A DNA stretch of 9,758 bases, taken from NCBI GenBank assembly GCA_902773265.1, contig CACYDZ010000162.1, positions 1 to 9,758 on the forward strand. Reading direction: 5' to 3'. Under the pieces are notes generated by a model. That model was not told the DNA's origin, did no database searches, and saw nothing but the letters and a program-made list of their open reading frames with translations. The DNA comes from an uncultured Ruminococcus sp. (GTDB lineage: Bacteria; Bacillota; Clostridia; Oscillospirales; Acutalibacteraceae). A program made the translations under genes and the position numbers. Shown here in pieces: positions 1-6,127 of this stretch (the stretch's first letter is position 1; the number at the start of each line of letters is the position of its first letter).

Positions 1-240
1 AAAATCCCACAAGGGGTTTCACCCCTTGACCCCACGAACTTTTTGAAAAAAGTTCGACAAAAACTTTTTCGGCTCACTTCGTTCGGAATGTTTATCAACG
101 GTTCAGCGGTGACAATTAAAAGTTTTTTGTCCACTTTTTTCAAAAAAGTGGGCGGGATTTTAAAGGGCGGCAGCCCTTTAACTCCCCAAGAAAATCCAAA
201 ATTTGCGAAAGCAAATTTTGACAATACAGGATTTTTAAGA
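1..240 (+). repeat. Palindrome-mosaic intergenic repeat, copy A
   Basis: This gene-free stretch below the last gene of the locus is almost wholly built of short inverted repeats. Hairpin arms visible are 10-17/21-28 (AAGGGG core), 36-44/46-55 (GAACTTTTT core), 131-140/142-151 (CCACTTTTTT core), 161-168/173-180 (TAAAGGGC core) and 197-206/211-220 (CAAAATTTGC around a GAAA loop). Positions 57-124 hold a non-palindromic module, including CGGCTCACTTCGTT and GACAATTAAAAG, that recurs almost unchanged at 8751-8816. The order of modules matches copies B and C. The 197-220 hairpin lies 35 nt past the stop of the 287-residue gene and is followed on the minus strand by a T-rich stretch, so it may also act as a terminator. 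The left edge of the element may extend beyond the window. Confidence 0.8.
197..220 (-). terminator. Possible 3'-end hairpin after the 287-aa gene
   Basis: A perfect 10-bp stem (197-206 with 211-220) and a 4-nt loop lie 35 nt downstream of the stop codon of the last gene in the locus. On the minus strand the stem is followed by a T-rich but interrupted run, TTTTGGATTTTC. It could end transcription or only protect the mRNA 3' end. It is also the terminal module of repeat copy A, so its position may simply reflect where the repeat sits. Confidence 0.4.
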
Positions 241-255
241 GCGACAGTCCTTAAA

Positions 256-1119
256 TCAAGCGGTGACAACAACCGTCAGAGTAGCCACAGGGTCGTCCTC
301 ATCACCTGCACCAACAACATAGTAATAAACCTTGTATCTGCCCTCGTTGGTAAGGTCAACCTCACTTCTGTAAATAATCTGATTGAGGATATCATTACCG
401 TCACTGTCGGTAGCGGAAGCGATATAGGAAGTAGGAGAGAAACGGCTGTTTTTACGGATAGTAGTCGTTTCGGTAGTCAGCTTGACCTTTACGGTATAGA
501 GCTTGCCTGTCACTTTAAGACGGAGTGTGTTTCTGGCTTCATCGCCGAAAACATTATTCAAAATCAGCGGAATATCATAACTGCCTGCCTTTGTAATCTG
601 CAAAGCGTTCTTGTCACGATAAATTCCTGTGGAAATATCGTTGCCGATACCGTCATCACCCGAAATCTGTCCGTCAGTAATCAGCGTTTTGATATATTCA
701 TCAATTTCGTTGATATCACAGGTATAACTGGATTTCAATATTTTTATGGTAGGCAGACGATAATTATAAATCCTCAGACCTCGTTTGAAGTTTTGTAATT
801 CGTACTGACTGCCGTTGATACTGTAGACAATATACTTTTTGTTGTCCTCATTGACAACTGATGAACTGAGTTTATTTTTTACATCATTACCCTCTTCATC
901 TGTTGCCTTTACTCCCCTCATAAAATCGACTTCGCTACTGTTGATAACCAAAGGGTCAGTATCAAATTCCACATTGACGGATTTGTTTGATGACATGATG
1001 GTTGTTCCCGTGTCTTTTATTTCCAGAATCATATCGGAAAACAGTACCAGTATAATCACTATCAATGTTCCTGATACAGCTAAAATGTTGATGAGAAAAT
1101 TAATTATCCGTCGTAACAA
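256..1119 (-). CDS. Membrane-anchored protein with extracytoplasmic Ig-like repeats (287 aa)
   Basis: Last gene of the polysaccharide-control locus; no specific function is recognised. A short basic N-terminus (LRRII) precedes one membrane segment at about residues 9-31, which predicts a type II protein with the rest outside the cell. The outer part resembles two or three Ig-like/DUF5011-like units. The clearest signs are FMRGVKATDEEGNDV near residues 66-80 and SYIASATDSDGNDI near 231-244, each of the form x-x-ATD-x-(E/D)G-x-D/N-(I/V) typical of these folds, followed by a strand such as GRYKVYYYVV. It is the counterpart of the 225-residue protein earlier in the locus, and each sits next to a tyrosine kinase gene. 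The start is TTG at 1119: AAAAGGGG lies 9 nt upstream, an in-frame TAG lies just above it, and the next methionine falls at the end of the membrane segment. A role as an extracytoplasmic partner or sensor for the kinase is inference. Confidence 0.8.
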   Translation of the reverse strand: MLRRIINFLINILAVSGTLIVIILVLFSDMILEIKDTGTTIMSSNKSVNVEFDTDPLVINSSEVDFMRGVKATDEEGNDVKNKLSSSVVNEDNKKYIVYSINGSQYELQNFKRGLRIYNYRLPTIKILKSSYTCDINEIDEYIKTLITDGQISGDDGIGNDISTGIYRDKNALQITKAGSYDIPLILNNVFGDEARNTLRLKVTGKLYTVKVKLTTETTTIRKNSRFSPTSYIASATDSDGNDILNQIIYRSEVDLTNEGRYKVYYYVVGAGDEDDPVATLTVVVTA

Positions 1120-1128
1120 AAACTACAA

Positions 1129-1136
1129 CCCCTTTT
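1129..1136 (-). promoter_or_regulatory. Ribosome binding site supporting a TTG start
   Basis: AAAAGGGG on the minus strand lies 9 nt before the TTG at 1119. An in-frame TAG between the two rules out any longer reading frame. The first internal ATG would remove most of the membrane segment. The site therefore decides the start of the 287-residue protein. Confidence 0.6.
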
Positions 1137-1186
1137 GTCATGTGTAATTTGTCATGCGTAATTTGTCATCATAGAAAATTACGCAT
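1134..1186. repeat. Short tandem repeat with embedded 11-bp inverted repeat
   Basis: The 66-bp gap between the large kinase gene and the 287-residue gene holds three near-copies of a 14-bp unit (TTTGTCATGYGTAA) and a perfect inverted repeat, ATGCGTAATTT at 1154-1164 against AAATTACGCAT at 1176-1186, with an 11-nt loop. The right arm touches the kinase stop codon (TAA, 1186-1188). No T-run follows on the minus strand, so it does not look like an intrinsic terminator. It may be an mRNA-stabilising stem or a remnant of a small mobile repeat. Confidence 0.6.
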
Positions 1187-4100
1187 TATTTTTTTCGTTT
1201 TTTTCCGGATTTCTTTTCCTTTGGCGGTGTTTCCTGTAAGATTTCGGCATTTTCTTTCTGCGAATGATAATCAGCAATCGTGATAGCATTTTCGTCATCT
1301 GACAGCGGTTCAGTCGGACGGACAACAATATTTTCAAATACAGGCAGGGTAATTTTTTCCTGAGAACTGTAATCGGCAATCGTTACCACATTATCATCTG
1401 AAACTGTCAAATCCGTATTGATTTTCGATTCAAACGGTTGTTTTTGTGGAGTATCATCTGTTTTGGGTTTGCGGTTAAAGAACGGCAGTTTTATACCAAA
1501 AGCAGATTTTGGTTTCTTTGGCGGAGTATTTTCCTGTGGTTTCGTGTCTGTTGAAGTTGTTGCCGTATTCGTGATGGGTTCGGGTTGATTTGGTGTGGCA
1601 GTCATCTGTGGTTTATCTGCCAATACAGATTTCTTCGTTTTTGATTTTTTGGGTGAAGTATTTGTCTGTGGTCTGGTATCTGTTGAGGGTGTTACCGTAT
1701 TCGTGATGGATTTGGGTTGTTCTGATGTGGCAGTGGTCTGCGGTTTATCGGCTGATACAGATTTCTTAGCCTTTGATTTCTTTGATGTGGCATTAGCTTT
1801 TGGTCTGCCCTTTGAAACAGGTTCTTGTTTTTCCGTATTGATAACAGGTTCTTGTTTCTTTGTTTTCTCTGCATGGATAACAGGTTCTTGTTTCTCTGTA
1901 TGGATAACAGGTTCTTGTTTCTCTGTATGGATAACAGGTTCCTGACTCGTTTGAGGAATATCAGCAGTTTGTGGTTGTTTTTCCGTATTAATAACAGGTT
2001 CTTGAGAAGTCTGGATTGTATCTGTCTGAGGGGTATTGTCTGAGGGGGTCATTTCTGCCGGCGTATTGTTCACTTCTTCATCATGTACCCTGTTCTCCTC
2101 AAGTTCCAGCTTGACAATTCTTTCGCCATAATCTGTCATTTCGTCATAATGTCTGTGGTGACGGCGATGATGACCCGAACTGCCATAACTGCCGTAATCA
2201 CCATAGCCACTGCCATAACTGCCATAGCTTCCATAACTGCCGTAATTACCGTAACTTCCCGAATCTCCATAGTTGCCATAGTTTCCATAGCTGCCATAGT
2301 TTCCATAACTGCCTGAATCTCCGTAGTTACCATAGTCCCCATAGTTACCATAGTTACCATAGTTACCATAGTTACCGTAACTGCCTGAATCTCCATAGTT
2401 ACCGTAATTACCATAGTCACCATAACTACCATAATCACCGTAATTACCGTAACTGCCATAGTTACCATAACTGCCCGAATCTCCATAGTTACCATAGTCG
2501 CCATAATTACCATAGTCACCGTAATTACCATAGTCGCCGTAATTACCGTAACTTCCCGAATCTCCATAGTTACCGTAATCACCATAATTACCATAGTCAC
2601 CATAATTACCGTAACTGCCAGAATCTCCATAATTACCGTAATCGCCGTAATTACCATAATCTCCATAGTTACCATAATTACCGTAACCTTTGGCTTCACT
2701 ATCCCCATAGTTGCCGTAATTACCATAACTGCCGTAATTTCCATAGCTTTTGGAATCTTTATCTCCGTAATCGCCGTAACCTTTGGAATTTTTATCGCCG
2801 TACTTACCGTAACTGCCATAGCCGTAACCGTATTTGCCGTATTTACCGTACTTACCGTATTTACCGTACTTGCCGTATTTTTTATAACTGCCATAACCGT
2901 AGCCATAACGACCGTAACGACCATAGCCTTTTGTTCCGAAAATGCCTGATGCCATATTATAAACACAACCGAAAATATCTATCTTGCTGGAACCAAATTC
3001 CATAATAGCTTCTTTAATACGGTTGACCTTGATATAATCCTGTCTGACGACAAACAGTACTCCGCCGACATAATCCCTAAATTCCAGAGCGTCTGCCACA
3101 ATACCAACGGGCGGTGCATCTATAATAACATAGTCAAACATAGATTCCAGAGCTTTTATCAAATCGTGCATCTGTCGACTGCCTACCAGTTCCGCAGCGT
3201 TTTCAACGGGAATAGTTCCCGGCAAAACATACAGTCCGCTTTTTTTCATTCTCACCAAAGCCTGTTCCAGTGTACATCTGCCTGTAATAACATCAACTAT
3301 CCCTAATTCATTTTCATCTTCCGCAATAACAAACTGTCCCCGTAATGATGGGTGTCGCAAGTCACAGTCAATAATGATGGTATTATAATGTTTTTTCGCA
3401 AAAGCAATCGCCAGATTAGAGGATAAGGTGGTCTTACCCTCACCTGCACCTGTACTGGTAATCACAAAAGAATTAATTCCCTTTTCTTCACACTCATTCA
3501 TAATACTGTTTCGCAAAGAAAGAATAGCTTCTTTAAAGCGTGCGTCAACATGAAGACTGTCCAGCGAAACAATGTTGGATACACGACTGCTTCGTTTATT
3601 GATAACCTTGACAACTGTACCGATTTTTCGGGTGTTGAGTAATTTTTCCACATCATCAGGACTTCTTACCGTAAAGTTCAGCATTTCTATCATTGTTGCC
3701 AATAACAATACTGCCGCAATACCAATACCTGCTCCCTCAAGAGCATAAACTCTGTAAGTGATTTTATTGATGGGTTCAGAATTTGCCGTAGGCGGAATGA
3801 TGATAACCATTTCCGTTTCTCCGACAATATACTCCGCTACCTGTGAATAATTATTGATAGCTGATTTCAGTATCTGATAAGCCATTTCGTAGCTGTTGGA
3901 AGTAGCAACGATGGTAAAAAATCCTGTACCTTCCATTTTACTGGCATATACTGTTCCCGGTACATAACCTGTTCCTAAATCCTGTCCCATAATCGCTGAC
4001 AGCTGTGAACTGGTAATGACATACGCAAAAGTTTTGTCAAGTTGTTCGGACGGTGTTCCTGAAGAATAGGACGAAATGGTTGAACTTTTCGGAAAAACAG

Positions 4101-4326
4101 AAACAGTTGCTGAAGCACTGTAAGTCGGCGTATAATTCTTATAAGCATACATGACAAATCCCAGACTTAAAATTCCCGCTACTATCGGAATCAGCCACCA
4201 CATTCCTTTCAGTCCGGTTGCCATTCTCTTCAGAATGTCCATAGGAGTAACATTAGAGAACATCTGACTAAAAGCATTGTCCTGATTTTGATTATTGACT
4301 GTATTGCTATTATTCATAAATTCCAA
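1186..4326 (-). CDS. Fused Wzz-type/BY tyrosine kinase with giant YGX tail (1046 aa)
   Basis: Bacterial tyrosine autokinase of the Wzc/CpsCD type, expected in the membrane with its kinase domain in the cytoplasm, controlling capsule or exopolysaccharide assembly. Membrane segments lie near residues 43-62 and 193-216 and flank a short Wzz-like outer domain. The kinase carries Walker A GAGEGKTT (293-300), Walker A' IIIDCDLRHP (317-326) and Walker B YVIIDAPPVG (399-408). An EX2LX2R stretch at 266-272 sits where BY-kinases carry the EX2RX2R oligomerisation motif. Residues 467-717 are almost pure YGX repeats with 73 tyrosines. A histidine-rich stretch (HHRRHHRH) follows at 719-726, then a Pro/Thr/Lys/Glu-rich extension to 1046 with QEPVIHTEK repeats. 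Fused Wzz-kinases are usually about 500-750 residues, so the tail and extension are exceptional. The start is taken as TTG at 4326 because AGAAGGG lies 4 nt upstream; ATG at 4317 would be 13 nt away. The gene follows the 527-residue kinase gene, with repeat copy B between. Confidence 0.92.
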   Translation of the reverse strand: MEFMNNSNTVNNQNQDNAFSQMFSNVTPMDILKRMATGLKGMWWLIPIVAGILSLGFVMYAYKNYTPTYSASATVSVFPKSSTISSYSSGTPSEQLDKTFAYVITSSQLSAIMGQDLGTGYVPGTVYASKMEGTGFFTIVATSNSYEMAYQILKSAINNYSQVAEYIVGETEMVIIIPPTANSEPINKITYRVYALEGAGIGIAAVLLLATMIEMLNFTVRSPDDVEKLLNTRKIGTVVKVINKRSSRVSNIVSLDSLHVDARFKEAILSLRNSIMNECEEKGINSFVITSTGAGEGKTTLSSNLAIAFAKKHYNTIIIDCDLRHPSLRGQFVIAEDENELGIVDVITGRCTLEQALVRMKKSGLYVLPGTIPVENAAELVGSRQMHDLIKALESMFDYVIIDAPPVGIVADALEFRDYVGGVLFVVRQDYIKVNRIKEAIMEFGSSKIDIFGCVYNMASGIFGTKGYGRYGRYGYGYGSYKKYGKYGKYGKYGKYGKYGYGYGSYGKYGDKNSKGYGDYGDKDSKSYGNYGSYGNYGNYGDSEAKGYGNYGNYGDYGNYGDYGNYGDSGSYGNYGDYGNYGDYGNYGDSGSYGNYGDYGNYGDYGNYGDYGNYGDSGSYGNYGSYGNYGDYGSYGDYGNYGNYGDSGSYGNYGNYGNYGNYGDYGNYGDSGSYGNYGSYGNYGNYGDSGSYGNYGSYGSYGSYGSGYGDYGSYGSSGHHRRHHRHYDEMTDYGERIVKLELEENRVHDEEVNNTPAEMTPSDNTPQTDTIQTSQEPVINTEKQPQTADIPQTSQEPVIHTEKQEPVIHTEKQEPVIHAEKTKKQEPVINTEKQEPVSKGRPKANATSKKSKAKKSVSADKPQTTATSEQPKSITNTVTPSTDTRPQTNTSPKKSKTKKSVLADKPQMTATPNQPEPITNTATTSTDTKPQENTPPKKPKSAFGIKLPFFNRKPKTDDTPQKQPFESKINTDLTVSDDNVVTIADYSSQEKITLPVFENIVVRPTEPLSDDENAITIADYHSQKENAEILQETPPKEKKSGKKRKK
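1252..1398 (-). repeat. Duplicated DDNxxTIADYxSQ motif in the kinase tail
   Basis: Two similar segments near the C-terminus of the 1046-residue kinase (residues about 977-991 and 1010-1025) each read D(D/E)N, two variable residues, TIADY, one variable residue, SQ, then (E/K)(K/E). They lie in otherwise low-complexity sequence and each keeps one tyrosine next to acidic residues. They could be docking or phosphorylation motifs, which is inference. Confidence 0.6.
1528..1788 (-). repeat. Tandem 43/44-residue duplication in the kinase tail
   Basis: Residues 847-889 and 890-933 of the large kinase align along their length. Both contain KKSK, one residue, KKSV, one residue, ADKPQ and later ITNT, STDT and PQ. 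A third partial start, TPPKKPK, follows. The copies have diverged at many positions, so the duplication is not recent. The segment is Lys/Thr/Pro-rich and probably disordered. Confidence 0.7.
1816..2004 (-). repeat. 27-bp tandem repeats encoding QEPVIHTEK
   Basis: The kinase tail carries a run of QEPVI(H/N)(T/A)EK units at about residues 775-837. The three copies around 1865-1940 are nearly identical at the DNA level in a 27-bp period, with outlying diverged copies at both ends, some separated by spacer sequence. Near-identity of the central units points to recent expansion by slippage or unequal crossover and predicts length variation between strains. Confidence 0.75.
2176..2928 (-). repeat. 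YGX tyrosine-repeat tail of the large kinase
   Basis: A 9-bp-period coding repeat gives about 250 residues with 73 tyrosines. The first part (residues 467-510) is basic, mainly RYG, KYG and YGYG. A junction at 511-548 contains DKNSK, DKDSK and DSEAK. The rest is NYG, DYG and SYG with no lysine. The motif DSGSYG recurs at residues 568, 589, 616, 646, 670 and 688, always a multiple of three residues apart. Gly and Tyr codons vary synonymously across the tract, which suggests that the amino acid pattern is kept by selection, although some stretches (about 2336-2376) are nearly pure DNA repeats. Confidence 0.9.
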
Positions 4327-4330
4327 TGTT

Positions 4331-4337
4331 CCCTTCT
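4331..4337 (-). promoter_or_regulatory. Ribosome binding site deciding a TTG start
   Basis: AGAAGGG on the minus strand lies 4 nt before the TTG at 4326 and 13 nt before the ATG at 4317. The spacing favours TTG, which adds three residues (MEF) to the large kinase. I see no clear -35/-10 pair between this site and repeat copy B, so it is unclear whether the gene has its own promoter. Confidence 0.5.
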
Positions 4338-4397
4338 TTAAGCAATCTGAAATCTTTTCATTAACAAAAGTCTATCGAAAAAACAACTTATAGCTAT

Positions 4398-4510
4398 GAC
4401 AATTAAAAGTTTCGTTCAAGCCTTTTCAAAGGCTTGTAGGATTTTAAAGAACCAGGCCTTTTAATCGGCGAAATATTCAAAACAAAATCTGCGTAAGCAG
4501 ATTTTGTCAA
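4398..4510 (+). repeat. Palindrome-mosaic intergenic repeat, copy B
   Basis: This is a shorter copy of the mosaic, lying between the two kinase genes. It contains GACAATTAAAAGTTTC (shared with copy C and, less exactly, copy A), the hairpin CAAGCCTTT/AAAGGCTTG (4417-4425/4428-4436, identical to copy C), a decayed version of the TAAAGGGC hairpin near 4445-4464, and the hairpin ACAAAATCTGC/GCAGATTTTGT (4482-4492/4497-4507, loop GTAA), identical to copy D. The last hairpin lies 17 nt beyond the stop of the 527-residue kinase gene. As an array of stems inside an apparent operon it could lower expression of the second kinase by partial termination or processing. Confidence 0.8.
4482..4507 (-). terminator. 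Possible attenuating hairpin between the kinase genes
   Basis: A perfect 11-bp stem with a 4-nt loop lies 17 nt after the stop codon of the 527-residue kinase gene. On the minus strand it is followed by GTTTTGAATATTTC, an impure T-rich stretch, so full termination is uncertain. It is the terminal module of repeat copy B. Confidence 0.35.
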
Positions 4511-4524
4511 TATACATGACAGAA

Positions 4525-6108
4525 TTAATCATCGGAATATTTACCGTAGCCACCATAAGACCCATACTTACCATAACCGCCATAAGCACCGTATTTACCA
4601 TAGCCACCATAAGCACCATACTTACCATAACCACCGTATTTGCCGTATTTACCATAACTGCCATATTTACCATAACCACCATAGCCATAAGTATACTTAC
4701 CGTATAATGCACCGCCCGTTAAAGCAACAGTTTCAGCATCATTATATACACACCCTAATACAGGCATTCCTGTATCCAACATAAGGTCAATACTGTCATT
4801 GATGGTAATCGCTGTAGCAATATCACGCCTGACAACCAACATCACCGCATCACTGATTTTAATGATATCCTCTGCATCAGCAACAAATCCTAACGGCGGT
4901 GTATCCATTACTACATAATCAAAATCTTTTCTTGCCGTATCTAACAGATACTTCATTTTTTCACCCGTAATAAGTTCATTTGCTCTCGGTGTACCTTTAC
5001 CACAGCCCATAATGGTAATTTTCAGAATTTCATCATAGTGGTAAGCATCCGAAAGACGACAATGCCCCATAAGAAAATCAATAACCGTTTCTCCTTTGGG
5101 AATGGGTTTCTGTAAAAACTTGGAAACAGCCGGTTTTCTAAGGTCAGCATCAATGAGCAGTACCTTATAATCCATCTTCCCTAAATCCAAAGCAAGGTTG
5201 ACCGCAATAGTCGTTTTACCCTCATTTTCCAGTGAACTGGTGACAGAATAAATTTTATGATTATTATTTCGTGCATCAGAAACAATAAGCCGCCGTAATT
5301 TTTTGAACGCTTCTCGAAAGGCAAACCCAATAACAGGGTTCATCAATGACAAGGACTTTTTCGTTCCTTTGAGTTTTTCCTTGAATGTAAATTTTTTCTT
5401 TTGTCTGGGAATAGATACCAGCTTTTTTATGTTGAGTTTTTTCTCAATATCCGTTTCTTTTTTGATAGTGTCTTTAAAGAACGATTTTACCGCATATAAC
5501 AGTATCATTGCTGCTATACCCATACCAAATCCCTCTATTGCCAGTGTGTTAGCGGAAGAAACATTGATAGGAAATGTCGGCACCTGTGCGACATTCAGTG
5601 GCTTGATAATCACACGACTGATATAATTTTTCGTAAATACAGGATAAGTATCCAGCACTTTATTGAGTGCCTCATAGGCTTTCATCGGGGAATCTGATGT
5701 CACATTCAGTGACATAATATTGGTCTGGTCGACAATACCACAATTCAGCTGTCCCGGAAATGTCTTATATCCCATTTCTTCTGCTACTCTTGTCTGCAAC
5801 TGTGTCGTATCAAACACGATTTTCAGACTGGTTGCCAAATCCATAGACGCTTCCAGATTGGCATAAATATTAACCGTATCATTACTGTTCTTGACCAGAA
5901 AAGTAGTTGATGCTGTATACATCGGCTGATAGGTTTCTGTACCGTATACAAATCCCGCCGCCGCACACACAACACCTACAATCAGAATGATATTCCATTT
6001 ACGCACAACATCTTTGATGGTACTGCGTAAATCAAAAGAATAATTTCGCCCCGCATCTTTAATTACCTGACTTTCCTCTGTTGATGATGTTGTTGTATTA
6101 CTCTCCAT
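4525..6108 (-). CDS. Fused Wzz-type/BY tyrosine kinase with YGX tail (527 aa)
   Basis: Polysaccharide co-polymerase and autophosphorylating tyrosine kinase in one chain, resembling Wzc in layout and CpsC plus CpsD in sequence style. Membrane segments lie near residues 38-58 and 188-207. Between them is a Wzz-like outer domain ending in the proline-containing stretch VAQVPTFP. Kinase motifs are Walker A SSLENEGKTT (291-300), Walker A' VLLIDADLRKP (316-326) and Walker B VVMDTPPLG (399-407). An EX2KX2R version of the BY-kinase interface motif is at 266-272. The Walker A loop has EN where CpsD-type kinases usually have PG. The C-terminus (469-524) is a lysine-rich YGX tail with about 20 tyrosines, far more than the four YGX units of pneumococcal CpsD. 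The ATG at 6108 has AAAGGAG 14 nt upstream, a long spacing, but no other start is available. That site directly follows the stop of the 225-residue gene, so the two are probably co-transcribed. Confidence 0.93.
   Translation of the reverse strand: MESNTTTSSTEESQVIKDAGRNYSFDLRSTIKDVVRKWNIILIVGVVCAAAGFVYGTETYQPMYTASTTFLVKNSNDTVNIYANLEASMDLATSLKIVFDTTQLQTRVAEEMGYKTFPGQLNCGIVDQTNIMSLNVTSDSPMKAYEALNKVLDTYPVFTKNYISRVIIKPLNVAQVPTFPINVSSANTLAIEGFGMGIAAMILLYAVKSFFKDTIKKETDIEKKLNIKKLVSIPRQKKKFTFKEKLKGTKKSLSLMNPVIGFAFREAFKKLRRLIVSDARNNNHKIYSVTSSLENEGKTTIAVNLALDLGKMDYKVLLIDADLRKPAVSKFLQKPIPKGETVIDFLMGHCRLSDAYHYDEILKITIMGCGKGTPRANELITGEKMKYLLDTARKDFDYVVMDTPPLGFVADAEDIIKISDAVMLVVRRDIATAITINDSIDLMLDTGMPVLGCVYNDAETVALTGGALYGKYTYGYGGYGKYGSYGKYGKYGGYGKYGAYGGYGKYGAYGGYGKYGSYGGYGKYSDD
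4537..4704 (-). repeat. YGX tyrosine-repeat tail of the 527-aa kinase
   Basis: A 9-bp-period coding repeat specifies KYG, GYG, SYG and AYG units with about 20 tyrosines over 56 residues. A larger unit near GGYGKYG(A/S)Y recurs four times at about 10-residue spacing. Lysine is frequent and there is no acid until the terminal SDD, in contrast with the acidic YGX part of the larger kinase. In the CpsD family the YGX tyrosines are the autophosphorylation sites. Confidence 0.9.
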
Positions 6109-6127
6109 AAAAGCGGATACATCTCCT

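Noticed and set aside
43..798. A 251-codon plus-strand open frame
   Set aside because: It starts inside repeat copy A and then runs antisense to the 287-residue membrane protein. It has no ribosome binding site and no recognisable domain.
2083..2316. A plus-strand frame of alternating Thr/Ala/Val/Ile
   Set aside because: It is the complement of the YGX repeat and has no start signal or domain. The same applies to the plus-strand frame at 4504-4707 opposite the other tail.
1816..2928. Possible CRISPR array, because of the regular short repeats
   Set aside because: The repeats are contiguous coding units of 9 and 27 bp without unique spacers and stay in the kinase reading frame.
2136..2966. 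A 276-codon minus-strand frame rich in Val, Thr, Met and Ile
   Set aside because: It is the YGX tract of the kinase read in another frame. The 9-bp period keeps several frames free of stops, which explains its monotonous composition.
4338..4397. A promoter for the 1046-residue kinase
   Set aside because: TTGTCA, TATAAG and TTGTTT-like boxes occur on the minus strand, but none are paired at 16-18 bp spacing with a good partner.
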